Source: Hymenobacter cheonanensis (GTDB lineage Bacteria > Bacteroidota > Bacteroidia > Cytophagales > Hymenobacteraceae). From it: a stretch of DNA of 64,000 nt. Every line of letters starts with the position of its first letter. Within the stretch, counting starts at the first letter, position 1. Positions 18,348-26,673 of this stretch are shown in pieces. The stretch covers positions 1-64,000 of the forward strand of contig NZ_JAUQSW010000008.1 of the NCBI RefSeq assembly GCF_030581075.1. The letters run 5' to 3'. Both the position numbers and the translations under genes were made by a program. The notes beneath the pieces were generated by a model. That model had not been told where the DNA came from. It did no database searches and was given only the letters and a program-made list of their open reading frames with translations.

Positions 18348-19829
18348 TTATATCACCGTGTTCGGGTCGAACTGCTCTAGGTAATCGGCTACCTTGCGCA
18401 CGAACATGCCGCCTAGCGAGCCATCGACCACGCGGTGGTCGTAGCTGTGGCTGAGGAACATAAAGTGGCGCACGCCGATGAGGTCGCCCTGGGGCGTCTC
18501 AATCACGGCGGGCTTCTTCTTGATGGCACCCACGGCCATGATAGCCACCTGCGGCTGCATGATGATGGGCGTGCCCATGACGTTGCCAAACGAGCCCACG
18601 TTGCTGAGCGTGTAGGTGCCGCCTTCGAGGTCGGCGGGCGTGAGCTTGTTGATGCGGGCGCGGGCGGCCAGGTCGTTCACCTTCTTGGTGAGGCCGTTGA
18701 GGTTGAGCTGGTCGGCGTTGTGAATGACCGGCACGATGAGGTTGCCGCTGGGCAGCGCCACCGCCACACCCACGTTGATGTCGCGCTTCTTGATGATGTA
18801 GTCGCCATCAATCGACACGTTTATCAGCGGGTAATCCTGGATGGCGCGGGCCACGGCCCACACAAAAAGCGGCGTGAAGGTGAGGTTCTCGCCGGTGCGC
18901 TTCTTGTAGGCATCCTTGTGCTTGTTGCGCCAGTGCACCAGTTCGGTCACGTCGGCCTCCACGAAGCTCGTGACGTGCGGCGAAATGCGCTTCGAGTCCA
19001 CCATGCGCTGGGCAATCATCTTGCGCATCCGGTCCATCTCAATCAGCTCCTGGCCGCCCGATACCGAGGGCGCGGGCTTGCTGGCGGGGGCCGCCTGGCC
19101 ATTGGCACCGGGGGCGGGGCTAGCCTTGGGCGCGGGCGCGGCGGGCTTGGCTTCGGGGGCCGGCTTCGTTTCGGGGACAGGCGCGGGCTTGGGGGCGGGC
19201 GCAGCTGGCTGGGGCGCCGGGGCGGCAGGGGCCGCCGCGGTTGGCTGCAGCGAGGGCTTGCCGGCGGCTACGTGGTCGAGAATGTCCTTTTTGGTTACGC
19301 GGCCTTCCTGGCCGGTGCCGGGCAGGCGCTCCAGCTCGCTCATGCTGATGCCTTCCTCGCGGGCAATGCTGAGCACCAGCGGCGAGTAGAAGCGGCCTTC
19401 CTGTACGGGCAGGCCGGCGCTGGCCGGCGCCGGGGCCGATACCGGGTTGTTGGGGCCGGGCAGGTAGGGCACGCCTTCGTCGCCGGCCGGGGCCTCGTGC
19501 AGCGGGCGCACATCTTCTTGCACGGGCGGGTTGGCGCTGGCTTCTTCGAGGTCGTCGGTGTTCTCGCTGGGGGCCGGGGCAGTGGCGGCATCGGTTTCGA
19601 TGCGGGCGATGGGCGCGCCCACGGCCACCACCTGGCCTTCCTGCACCAGAATTTCGGCCAGCGTGCCGGCGTAGAGGGCGGGTACTTCGGTATCTACCTT
19701 ATCGGTCGCTACTTCCAGCACCGACTCATCTTGCTCAATGGCGTCGCCAACTTGCTTGAGCCATTTCAGCACGGTGCCTTCCATGATGGATTCGCCCATC
19801 TTGGGCATCGTCATTTCCACTCGGGCCAT
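18348..19829 (-). CDS. 2-oxoacid dehydrogenase E2 (dihydrolipoamide acyltransferase)
   Basis: 493 aa from the ATG at 19829 (MARVEMTMPKMGESIMEG). Core of a pyruvate-, branched-chain- or 2-oxoglutarate-dehydrogenase type complex. Domains: lipoyl domain with the lipoylated Lys in 'EVATDKVDTEV' (residues 1-75), acidic linker, E1/E3-binding domain (about 140-180, 'REEGISMSELERLPGTG'), Pro/Ala linker, and the catalytic domain ending with 'SYDHRVVDGSLGG' (active His and Asp). One lipoyl domain. No E1 or E3 is adjacent, so the substrate is unassigned; branched-chain type is common for stand-alone Bacteroidota copies. Confidence 0.92.
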   Translation of the reverse strand: MARVEMTMPKMGESIMEGTVLKWLKQVGDAIEQDESVLEVATDKVDTEVPALYAGTLAEILVQEGQVVAVGAPIARIETDAATAPAPSENTDDLEEASANPPVQEDVRPLHEAPAGDEGVPYLPGPNNPVSAPAPASAGLPVQEGRFYSPLVLSIAREEGISMSELERLPGTGQEGRVTKKDILDHVAAGKPSLQPTAAAPAAPAPQPAAPAPKPAPVPETKPAPEAKPAAPAPKASPAPGANGQAAPASKPAPSVSGGQELIEMDRMRKMIAQRMVDSKRISPHVTSFVEADVTELVHWRNKHKDAYKKRTGENLTFTPLFVWAVARAIQDYPLINVSIDGDYIIKKRDINVGVAVALPSGNLIVPVIHNADQLNLNGLTKKVNDLAARARINKLTPADLEGGTYTLSNVGSFGNVMGTPIIMQPQVAIMAVGAIKKKPAVIETPQGDLIGVRHFMFLSHSYDHRVVDGSLGGMFVRKVADYLEQFDPNTVI

Positions 19830-19887
19830 AATCAGGGGGCTGGGGGTCTTAAAAACGTAGGGTGGGGTGGGAGGGAGTTTCGGGCCA

Positions 19888-19895
19888 CAAAGGTA
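19888..19895 (-). promoter_or_regulatory. -7 box TACCTTTG for E2
   Basis: Reverse-strand match to TAnnTTTG, 58 bases before the ATG, directly after the upstream gene's terminator. Confidence 0.6.
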
Positions 19896-19901
19896 GGCAG
19901 A

Positions 19902-19946
19902 AGCCAAACGCCCCCGCACCGGCAGGCCGGGCGGGGGCGTTTGGCT
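19902..19946. terminator. 16-bp hairpin between membrane protein and E2
   Basis: Perfect arms 19902-19917 and 19931-19946 (AGCCAAACGCCCCCGC and complement). It begins at the stop codon of the upstream minus-strand gene and ends just before the E2 promoter box. Confidence 0.8.
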
Positions 19947-20685
19947 AAGGTGGCGAAACTGATTTATTTGTTGCCTTGCGGTTTGGGCTTGTCACCTGTT
20001 TTGTTTTTATGGCCGGATTCGGTGTCATCTGAACTAGAGAGTCCTTCCCCAAGACGGACGATGCGGCTACGCTCAACGATGGGGAGCTGATAATTTTTGC
20101 GCTGCGTAGCGGCTTTTCTTTCAAGTACTGCTGGCATGTTACGGCAAGTTGTTGAGGTGGAGAATCAGGAGGAGGGAAAACGAATTTAAGCAGTAGACAG
20201 CTAACCAACGTCCAGGCAACTGTAATGCCGGACCATAGAACGGCCCGATTGTAAGCAGTATGGGAGTTGGTAAGCTCTTGGCCATTTATAGTAATCGCCG
20301 CCTGGTTGGCAGCAATTTCGAGGAGTAGAACATCTTCGTAGCTTTTACGGATAACCTCGTTAAATTCAGCAGGGTCTAATCCGCTAGCTGCCTCGCGTTC
20401 TAACATTACGCTGAAGAATAACCAAAAGGTGTAGGCCGCCGAGCCTAGTAGCGGCAGCAGCACCAACAACCTCCACCAGCTGAAGGGCAAAGCTTGGCTG
20501 AAAAAAAACGTTAGCAAGGCCGTAAGCAGCGTTACAAACATTCCAGCATTTTGCCGGCGATGCCTAATTATTTCATCCTGTTGTTGCAGGTAATTTTTAG
20601 ACTTCTCAGCTACAAATTCAAGTTGCTGGCAGCCTAGTGATACTGTGACTTCTTCGGGGAGAGGTAGCTCTGCGGGTGGTTCCAT
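19945..20685 (-). CDS. Three-helix membrane protein, SLATT/Pycsar-TM-like layout
   Basis: 246 aa, family not firmly recognised. Layout: amphipathic helix (about 25-46, KNYLQQQDEIIRHRRQNA), two close membrane spans (47-65 and 70-92), a charged cytoplasmic helix (93-140), a third span (147-168), then a Pro/Ser/Lys-rich tail. This helix-TM-TM-helix-TM order resembles membrane effectors of SLATT or Pycsar-TM type, but no nucleotide cyclase or other defence partner is next to it, so that is inference. Composition is slightly more AT-rich than its neighbours. Confidence 0.65.
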   Translation of the reverse strand: MEPPAELPLPEEVTVSLGCQQLEFVAEKSKNYLQQQDEIIRHRRQNAGMFVTLLTALLTFFFSQALPFSWWRLLVLLPLLGSAAYTFWLFFSVMLEREAASGLDPAEFNEVIRKSYEDVLLLEIAANQAAITINGQELTNSHTAYNRAVLWSGITVAWTLVSCLLLKFVFPPPDSPPQQLAVTCQQYLKEKPLRSAKIISSPSLSVAASSVLGKDSLVQMTPNPAIKTKQVTSPNRKATNKSVSPP

Positions 20686-20704
20686 ACGCGTCGATTTGAC
20701 TAAA

Positions 20705-21304
20705 CTACCCCAGTACCACCTCCACCACGTCCGAGCGCTCGCCCACAGGCTTGTCGTCCTTCATCAGGTGCACGCAGTACTCGTAGCGGCCGTGCAGGCC
20801 GGTTTCGGTGTCGATGTAGGGCGAGCGGGTGTCGAAGGCTAGTGGGCGGCCCCAGTCGGCAGAGCCGGCCGGGCGGCGGAAAACCTGCACGCCATCCTGG
20901 CCCAGCTTGCTCCAGTCGAGGCGCAGGCCCTCGGCCGAGGGACGCTGCTGGAGAGAAGGCTTGAGGCTGACGCTCTGGGCCGAGGCGGGGCTGCTGAGCC
21001 ATTGCATATCCTGGCCTATGGCTGCGGAGTAGGCGGGGTGGGTTTTGGCGCGGGCAATGGCGGCGCGGGTGGCAGTGGTGTAGGCATCGATGGCCGCATC
21101 GCGGGCCACTACGGCGGCGCGGGCTTGGCTCATAGCGGCCTCAGCTGCCCCGATGCTGGCGAGCACAGCTTGGTCAGCGGCGTTGTGCTGGGTGGTTTCG
21201 GCTTCCGAGTAGCCGAGGGTGGGGGCGTAGCCAGCCCGTTTGGTGGTTTGAAGGCGCACCCACTGGGCAAAGTCGCCCAAGGCCTGCGGAATAAAATCGC
21301 TCAC
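20705..21304 (-). CDS. Hypothetical protein with helical N-part and Fn3-like C-part
   Basis: 199 aa from a GTG start. Residues about 40-95 are Ala-rich and helical (AAEAAMSQARAAVVARDAAI). The C-terminal 70 residues look like one beta-sandwich: 'LRLDWSKLGQDGVQVFRRP', 'GLHGRYEYCVHLMKDDKPVG', resembling fibronectin type III. No signal peptide or membrane helix. Function unknown. It starts at the edge of a gap containing a 21-nt repeat array and may form a unit with the membrane protein downstream (19-bp spacing). Confidence 0.65.
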   Translation of the reverse strand: MSDFIPQALGDFAQWVRLQTTKRAGYAPTLGYSEAETTQHNAADQAVLASIGAAEAAMSQARAAVVARDAAIDAYTTATRAAIARAKTHPAYSAAIGQDMQWLSSPASAQSVSLKPSLQQRPSAEGLRLDWSKLGQDGVQVFRRPAGSADWGRPLAFDTRSPYIDTETGLHGRYEYCVHLMKDDKPVGERSDVVEVVLG

Positions 21305-21367
21305 GACAAAAAAGAAAAGTAAAAAGGCAAAGCAATACTACGTCCCAATTCTTCTATTTTAAAGCAC

Positions 21368-21577
21368 GCGGGTATTTAGGTAGCCTAGCCGGGGGGCCAG
21401 GCCGGTGGGCCGGGGTGCTGGGCGGGCTAGCCGGGAAGTAAGGCCTGCGTTCTGGGGAGTTTTGCGGGAGCGCCAGGGGGCGGCCCCGGCCTACCGGGAA
21501 GTTTTGCGGGAAAGTCGGGAAACCGAGCCGGGCTGCCGGGGCCGCTGCCCGGGGCGCCGGCACGGAGGCCAGGGCCG
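21368..21577. repeat. Array of ten degenerate 21-nt units
   Basis: Phased units start at 21368, 21389, 21410, 21431, 21452, 21473, 21494, 21515, 21536 and 21557. Most begin CCGGG or a close variant; the clearest unit reads CCGGGAAGTTTTGCGGGAA plus two bases. It lies inside the 469-base gap between divergent genes (21305-21773), which otherwise shows no convincing gene. Confidence 0.85.
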
Positions 21578-21686
21578 GTTTCAAGCGGTACAATCGGGGC
21601 GTTGGTCGGGGTTTGGAGGTAAAAAGGGGCCAGTGGCATCGCCAGGCCGTTTTTCGGCCACTCGTTTGCAAAGGGATAGTCAACCA

Positions 21687-21729
21687 GCCGCCGGCGCCCA
21701 GGCCGCCGGCGCCCAGGCCGCCGGCGCGG
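21687..21729. repeat. Tandem 15-mer, almost three copies
   Basis: GCCGCCGGCGCCCAG at 21687 and 21702, with a third partial copy at 21717. Forty-five bases before the ATG at 21774, so in the probable leader or promoter of that gene. Confidence 0.85.
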
Positions 21730-21773
21730 TTGGTTTCTTTCTCCTTTCCTCCAGCATTCTTTTTTCCACCGTC

Positions 21774-22163
21774 ATGAAATCTTTCCTGTTTGCCGCCCTC
21801 GCTACCGCTAGCCTGCTCGCCAGCCCCAGCGCTTTCGCCGCCGCTCCTCTCGACAGCCACGACCGCGATGGCCGCTACGAGCAGCAGCGCCCCGGCGACC
21901 GCGACTTCAACTACGGCTACGACCGCAACCACCGCGTGAGCCGCGAAGAAATAGCCCGCTACCAGGCTCAGCACCGCAACGACAACCGCGGCCGCGACAA
22001 CGACCACTTCGACCGCAACCAGAACTACGGCTTCGACCGCGACCACCGCGTGAGCCCAAGCGAGCGCCGCGACTGGGAGCGTGGCCACAACTACGGCTAC
22101 GCCCAAAACCACCGCGTAACGCCCCAGGAGCGTGCCCGCTGGGAAGCCCAGTACCGCCGCTAA
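21774..22163 (+). CDS. Secreted repeat protein with NYGY..NHRV motifs
   Basis: 129 aa. Signal peptide 1-23 (MKSFLFAALATASLLASPSA). The mature protein has three similar modules, 'NYGYDRNHRVSREE', 'NYGFDRDHRVSPSERRDWE' and 'NYGYAQNHRVTPQERARWE', spaced about 30-40 residues and rich in Asp, Arg, His and Tyr. I do not recognise the family; the repeats suggest a structural or ligand-binding periplasmic protein. The start at 21774 is chosen because the upstream extension runs through GC-rich repeats. Followed by another small secreted protein on the same strand. Confidence 0.75.
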   Translation: MKSFLFAALATASLLASPSAFAAAPLDSHDRDGRYEQQRPGDRDFNYGYDRNHRVSREEIARYQAQHRNDNRGRDNDHFDRNQNYGFDRDHRVSPSERRDWERGHNYGYAQNHRVTPQERARWEAQYRR

Positions 22164-22250
22164 GCCTTAAACCTCCGGGTCGGGCCGGCCTCTAACCCCT
22201 GGTTGGGGTCGGCCCTGGCTTTTATCCTTCCTTTTTTCAGCTCATTACCC

Positions 22251-22712
22251 ATGAAAAAGTTTCTGCTTCCGCTGCTGGCCCTAGCACTATCGGCCACGGC
22301 GGCCTCGGCCCAAACCACGCCCGACCAGGCCGGTGGCCGCCCCCAGCTCAACCCCGAGGCAATGGCTGCCCGCCAAACCGAGGGTCTTACCCGGCAGCTA
22401 GGCCTCAGCGCCGACCAGGCGGCCCGGGTGCAGCCCATTTTGCTGGCCCGCAGCCAGGAAATGATGGCCATGCGCGGCCAGATGCAGGCCGGCACCGCCG
22501 ACCGCGACCAGCTGCGCACCCAAATGCAGGCGAGCCGCGCCAAATACGACGACCAGCTCAAGACCATTCTGACCCCCGAGCAGTTTGCCCAAATGCAAAC
22601 CATGGAGGCCAGCCGCCGCCAGCGCGGCGGCCCCGGCGCCATGCCTGCGCAAGATGGCAAGGTGAAGGAAAAGGACGGCAAAGTGAAAATCAAGACCAAA
22701 ACCGACGCCTAG
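22251..22712 (+). CDS. Spy/CpxP-like periplasmic protein (DUF4890 type)
   Basis: 153 aa, signal peptide ending at ASAQ. The helical mature part 'EGLTRQLGLSADQAARVQPIL' through 'QLKTILTPEQFAQMQTM' has the LTxxQ-like pattern of Spy/CpxP stress chaperones and DUF4890 proteins. Ends with a Lys/Asp tail (KVKEKDGKVKIKTKTDA). Likely periplasmic; the role in envelope stress is by family analogy. A strong bidirectional terminator follows. Confidence 0.8.
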   Translation: MKKFLLPLLALALSATAASAQTTPDQAGGRPQLNPEAMAARQTEGLTRQLGLSADQAARVQPILLARSQEMMAMRGQMQAGTADRDQLRTQMQASRAKYDDQLKTILTPEQFAQMQTMEASRRQRGGPGAMPAQDGKVKEKDGKVKIKTKTDA

Positions 22713-22736
22713 CCCGTAGCTGGCCACTAAGCTGCT

Positions 22737-22784
22737 ACTAAAGAAAGCGGCCGGCCACGCAAGTGGCCGGCCGCTTTCTTTAGT
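22737..22784. terminator. 22-bp perfect hairpin with GCAA loop
   Basis: Arms 22737-22758 and 22763-22784 with a GNRA-type tetraloop (GCAA) and A/T-rich outer ends on both sides. Serves the two converging small genes. Confidence 0.93.
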
Positions 22785-22798
22785 GCTACAGCGCGGGC

Positions 22799-23098
22799 TT
22801 AAAACAAGCCGGTAGTGCGCCGGCGGCTGCTTTTGTGGGCGCGCATCGGGCCTTTGTGCCGGGCCGTGGCGCGGCCATTGCCATGCAGGAAGCCGAAGAG
22901 CCCGCCGCCATCCGGGCGGCTGTGGTTGCGGTAGGTGCCGTAGTGGTGGGTGTAGTCGCCGGCGAGCTTGCGGCTGCCGTGGCGCTCGGGCTTCGAGAGC
23001 CAGAACGGCCAGCTAGCCCGGTAGGCCGGCCGCGCGGTGGCCGGGGCCGCCGCTGCCAGCAGCAGCAGCAAGCCGGCCAAAAAAGCAAAGCGTGTCAT
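22799..23098 (-). CDS. Small secreted basic protein
   Basis: 99 aa. Signal peptide MTRFAFLAGLLLLLAAAA with cleavage near ATARP. The mature part is His/Arg/Gly-rich (DYTHHYGTYRNHSRPDGGG) with a very basic end (HKSSRRRTTGLF). No recognised family. Convergent with the CpxP-like gene across the GCAA hairpin. Confidence 0.6.
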   Translation of the reverse strand: MTRFAFLAGLLLLLAAAAPATARPAYRASWPFWLSKPERHGSRKLAGDYTHHYGTYRNHSRPDGGGLFGFLHGNGRATARHKGPMRAHKSSRRRTTGLF

Positions 23099-23290
23099 CG
23101 GTTTATGCAGAAGAAAAGGTAGTTGACGGCGTGGCCCGGGCCACGGGTAGCACCTTGCTACTACCTCTTAAACTGCGGCCTGGCCCGAATTAGTACAGCC
23201 GCGCCCCGGCGCTAGCGGGGAGCGGCACTTTACTCGACCAGCGGGGGCTTTGCCTCTGCCAATGCCCTGGCCCCGACGCGGCCCAAAAAA

Positions 23291-23316
23291 GCCGCTTACC
23301 CCAAAGGGCAAGCGGC
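23291..23316 (-). terminator. Terminator of the outer-membrane protein gene
   Basis: Hairpin GCCGCTT..AAGCGGC with an inner CCC/GGG pairing, followed on the minus strand by a run of six T (23285-23290). Confidence 0.8.
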
Positions 23317-23338
23317 CTGGTAAATCAAGGTGGCGAGC

Positions 23339-24010
23339 TTATTTGCCGCCGAGCAGCACGCCCACGTAGGCCTGAAACGCCGAGTTGCGGGCGTTGCGGA
23401 AGTCGTTGTTGCTGTAGCCGTCTTTGGCAAAGTCGGTGAAAGCGCCGTTGTAGCGCACCCCTAGCAAGAAGCCCTGGCTCGACTGAAAGCCGAGCCCGCC
23501 CACGTAGCCCAGCTCGTTGCGGTTCACGTTGTCGAGGTTGGTGGTGCCCGAGCCGGCCGTACCCACCACGTTGCCGTTGGCAGTCTGGGTGCGGTCGGTC
23601 GAGATGTTCATCAGGTAGCTGTACTGCGGGCCCACTTCAAAAAACACGCCGCTCACCTTGAGGCGCACCAGCACGGGCACATCGAGGTAGTCGTAGCGCA
23701 CGCTGCCGGTGTTGCGGTAGGTGTTGCCAAGCACCGTGTACGATTGGTCGGCATACTTGAAGCCTTTTTGCGAGTACAGCACCTCGGGCTGAATCGAAAT
23801 CAAATCATTGGCCAGCCCGAAGTTGACCATCACCCCGCCGTGAAAGCCAAAGCGGTTGTTGTACTGGCTCTGGTTAACGAGGTCGCCCGAGAGGTTCGAG
23901 AGGTTGGCGCCGGCCTTCAGGCCGAAGAGGACAGATTGGGCACGGGCCGCCGGGGCGGCTGCTACTGCCAGCAGCGTAGCTGCCGCAGCGCCGATAAGTA
24001 GTTTTTTCAT
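23339..24010 (-). CDS. Outer-membrane beta-barrel protein (PorT-like)
   Basis: 223 aa. Signal peptide (MKKLLIGAAAATLLAV to ARAQ), then 'GLKAGANLSNLSGD', the typical opening of the Bacteroidota outer-membrane beta-barrel family, alternating-strand segments (FGFHGGVMVNFGL) and a C-terminal strand 'AYVGVLLGG'. About eight strands are expected. Specific function is unknown; structural or PorT-like roles are typical. Divergent from the ABC exporter. Confidence 0.88.
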   Translation of the reverse strand: MKKLLIGAAAATLLAVAAAPAARAQSVLFGLKAGANLSNLSGDLVNQSQYNNRFGFHGGVMVNFGLANDLISIQPEVLYSQKGFKYADQSYTVLGNTYRNTGSVRYDYLDVPVLVRLKVSGVFFEVGPQYSYLMNISTDRTQTANGNVVGTAGSGTTNLDNVNRNELGYVGGLGFQSSQGFLLGVRYNGAFTDFAKDGYSNNDFRNARNSAFQAYVGVLLGGK

Positions 24011-24120
24011 GGTGCGAGATACGGTTCAGGTTAGAAATCGGTTTGGGCGGGGCCAGCCAGCAAATAACCCCACCCGGATGCTAGCCGTCTAACTCTTTCG
24101 CCCCCACTTCTATTGTCTCC

Positions 24121-25932
24121 ATGAGTCTTTGGCAAATAATCCAGCGCCTGCTGCCCTTCGTGCGGCCCTATCGCCGCCTGGTCATCAGCACGCTGCTGCT
24201 CACGCTGGTGGGCTCGCTGGCCGCGCAGGTCAACCCGTTTGTGCTGCGCTACACCGTCGATACGGTGCAGGGGCTGCTGAACCGCGGCCTAGGGCTAGCC
24301 CAGGGCTGGCAGATGCTTATCTGGGTGAGCGCCCTTCTGCTAGGCAAGGAATTGCTGAATACGGCCATCACCTTCGGCCAGAAATACTACGGCGAAAAAA
24401 TCCGCATCAGCGTGTCAGGGGCGCTGGCCGAGGCCGCCGTGACCAAAATTCTGGGCTACGAGCTGGGCTTTTTCTCGGAAGGAGCAAACCAAACCGGCAA
24501 GCTCCAGACTCGCATCGACCGCGGCGTGGAGAGCCTGATGAAGCTGGTGCAGAACTTCTTTATCGATATTCTGCCGCTCTTCGCCAACGCCATCGTGGCG
24601 CTGGTAGTCATGTTTCTGGCCAATAAGTGGGTGGGGCTGGTGGCCACGTCCATCCTGCCCGTGTACTTCTGGCTGAGCTACCGGCAGGCCGACCGCCTCA
24701 ACGGCACCCGCCGCCACCTGCGCGCCCTGCGCGAGGAAAAAAACCACGGCCTCATCAGCATCATCGACAGCATTGTGGTAATCAAGAGCTTCGTGCGCGA
24801 AGCCTACGAGGGCGACAAGCAGCTGGCCGTGCAAGACAAGCTGGAAGCCGCCCAGCTCCAAACCCGCAAGACCAACTTTCGCTACGACGGCCTCAAGTCG
24901 TTTTTCGAGCAGATTGGCGTGGTGGCCATCATCGTGCTCACGGCCTACCTGGTGCTAGCCGGCCAGATGAGCATAGGCGCTATCATGTTTCACGTGCTGC
25001 TCTTTAACAACGTATCGGCGCCCATCCGGCAGCTGCACCGCATCTACGACGAGATGAACGAGGCCCTGACCTACGCCGAGGGCTTTTTCGCCATCCTCGA
25101 CGCCGACGACCAGACCGAGCGCCCCGGCCCGCTGCGCCCCGCGCACCTCTACGGCCGCTTCGAGCTGCGCCACGTCAACTTCACGTACCCTAGCGGCACG
25201 GCCGCCCTGCACGATGTAAGTCTGACCATCGAAGCCGGCAAAACCACCGCCCTGGTGGGCCTCAGCGGCGCCGGCAAAAGCACGATTATCAACCTGCTTT
25301 GCGAGTTTTACCGCCCCGACAACGGCGGCGTCTTCCTCGACGGCCAGCCGCTGAGCGAGTACGACACGCCCGCCCTGCGCCAGCAAATTGGCCTGGTGCT
25401 CCAGAAAAACCACATTTTCAAGGGCACCATTGAGGAAAATATCCGCTACGGCAACTTCAACGCCACCCAGGCTGAGATAGAAGCCGCCGCCCGCCAGGCC
25501 TACCTCCACGACCAGATTCTGGACCTGCCTAAGGGCTACGGCAGCGACGCCCAGCAGCTCTCAGGCGGCCAGCAGCAGCGCATCGCCATCGCCCGGCTCT
25601 TCCTCAAAAACCCGCCCATCATCTTCCTCGACGAGCCCACCGCTAGCCTCGACGCCATTGCCACCGAGCAAATTAAAAACAGCCTCGACGCTATTAAGCA
25701 GGGCCGCACGGTGGTTATCATCTCCCACAGCCTCGCCCAGATTGTGGACGCCGACTGCATCTACGTGATGAAAAAAGGCGAGATGGTGGAAAGCGGCACC
25801 CACATGGAGCTTTACGAGAAGCGCGGCACCTACCGCGAGATTTTCGACGCCTCGGCCCGCAGCCTCAATATCGAGAAGCTAGCCAAAACGATGGCCGATG
25901 ATGGTGATGAGGTGCTGGATACGGCGCTGTAA
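24121..25932 (+). CDS. ABC exporter, fused permease and ATPase
   Basis: 603 aa. An N-terminal six-helix exporter domain (about 15-310) and a C-terminal nucleotide-binding domain. Walker A 'GLSGAGKST' (about 380), signature '[14 protein letters not shown]', Walker B '[12 protein letters not shown]' and the switch His in '[10 protein letters not shown]'. A half-transporter that should dimerise, of the MsbA/lipid or drug exporter type; the substrate is not readable. Monocistronic as far as seen; the next plus-strand gene is of different composition. Confidence 0.93.
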   Translation: MSLWQIIQRLLPFVRPYRRLVISTLLLTLVGSLAAQVNPFVLRYTVDTVQGLLNRGLGLAQGWQMLIWVSALLLGKELLNTAITFGQKYYGEKIRISVSGALAEAAVTKILGYELGFFSEGANQTGKLQTRIDRGVESLMKLVQNFFIDILPLFANAIVALVVMFLANKWVGLVATSILPVYFWLSYRQADRLNGTRRHLRALREEKNHGLISIIDSIVVIKSFVREAYEGDKQLAVQDKLEAAQLQTRKTNFRYDGLKSFFEQIGVVAIIVLTAYLVLAGQMSIGAIMFHVLLFNNVSAPIRQLHRIYDEMNEALTYAEGFFAILDADDQTERPGPLRPAHLYGRFELRHVNFTYPSGTAALHDVSLTIEAGKTTALVGLSGAGKSTIINLLCEFYRPDNGGVFLDGQPLSEYDTPALRQQIGLVLQKNHIFKGTIEENIRYGNFNATQAEIEAAARQAYLHDQILDLPKGYGSDAQQLSGGQQQRIAIARLFLKNPPIIFLDEPTASLDAIATEQIKNSLDAIKQGRTVVIISHSLAQIVDADCIYVMKKGEMVESGTHMELYEKRGTYREIFDASARSLNIEKLAKTMADDGDEVLDTAL

Positions 25933-25973
25933 CTTTGCAATAGCAATATTATCCTCTAAGAGCCAGTAGCCTC

Positions 25974-26450
25974 ATGATTGCAAATACAAAAAATTGGCTA
26001 GCAGCTTATTACAAGATAAGCGAAGAGAAGATAGAAAGTTATTTTAAGGACGAAGATGTGCCTGGATTTTTGATTATATGGACTATTTTTGAACAGAAGT
26101 TATTTGGCGGATTCGTTAAAGTTGGTAATATTAAGAATCACTCGGTAAAGGAGTTAGATAAAATTCTGTTTGCGTTAGAGACTGAATTTATTTTCTTTTT
26201 TGAAGCTTATCAAGACAAAGCCAGATTTAAAAACCTAAGACACGACCAAAAGGCAGAGGAAATAAGTTTATTATTGTCTGTTGATAAAAACAAACTAAGT
26301 GCAGAAAACAAGCTCTACATTTTGTTATTCGTAGTTTACAGGTACCGAAATAATATTTTTCACGGCAATAAGCCAGTACCTTCTTGGTCTCGGTACAGAA
26401 AAGAAATAGGTTACTGCGTTAATATTATGAAGTGCTTGTTAGAGGCTTAG
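25974..26450 (+). CDS. AT-rich HEPN-like protein
   Basis: 158 aa, strikingly AT-rich against the surroundings. Mostly helical. Near the C-terminus is 'YRYRNNIFHGNKPV', which fits the R-x4-H motif of HEPN-domain RNases in the 'RNxxFHG' form seen in Apea-like and toxin HEPN proteins. No MNT nucleotidyltransferase or other antitoxin is adjacent, so it may be an orphan toxin, an RNA-processing protein or a defence effector. The family call rests on this motif and the helical pattern only. Confidence 0.65.
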   Translation: MIANTKNWLAAYYKISEEKIESYFKDEDVPGFLIIWTIFEQKLFGGFVKVGNIKNHSVKELDKILFALETEFIFFFEAYQDKARFKNLRHDQKAEEISLLLSVDKNKLSAENKLYILLFVVYRYRNNIFHGNKPVPSWSRYRKEIGYCVNIMKCLLEA

Positions 26451-26562
26451 TACAAGAATGATATATAGTATGCGGAAGCTGAACCGAAGTTCAAAATCCG
26501 CCTTTGCATGTTTGTCTCTCATGTTGGAGAAAGAAGTTAGGTGCTTGACCACCTGCTTTTTT

Positions 26563-26602
26563 GAAACCCCGGTTGCGCCAACAGCCGGGGTTTCGTCTTT
26601 TT
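26563..26602 (+). terminator. Rho-independent terminator
   Basis: Arms GAAACCCCGG / CCGGGGTTTC with an AT tract before and CTTTTT after. It lies 113 bases beyond the HEPN-like gene; the intervening bases (26451-26562) show no gene. Confidence 0.85.
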
Positions 26603-26673
26603 AGGGACTTGCCGGGGTGAGGTAAAATAACCGTGCAACGGGCCAAAGATGTAGCCGCGTAGCGCTGGTTAAC

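Noticed and set aside
18435-20090. 551-aa plus-strand open frame
   Set aside because: Shadow of the E2 gene; Gly/Arg/His-rich with no domain, and it crosses the E2 promoter and terminator.
23099-23280. Possible third 21-nt array
   Set aside because: Phase could not be kept over more than two or three units by eye.
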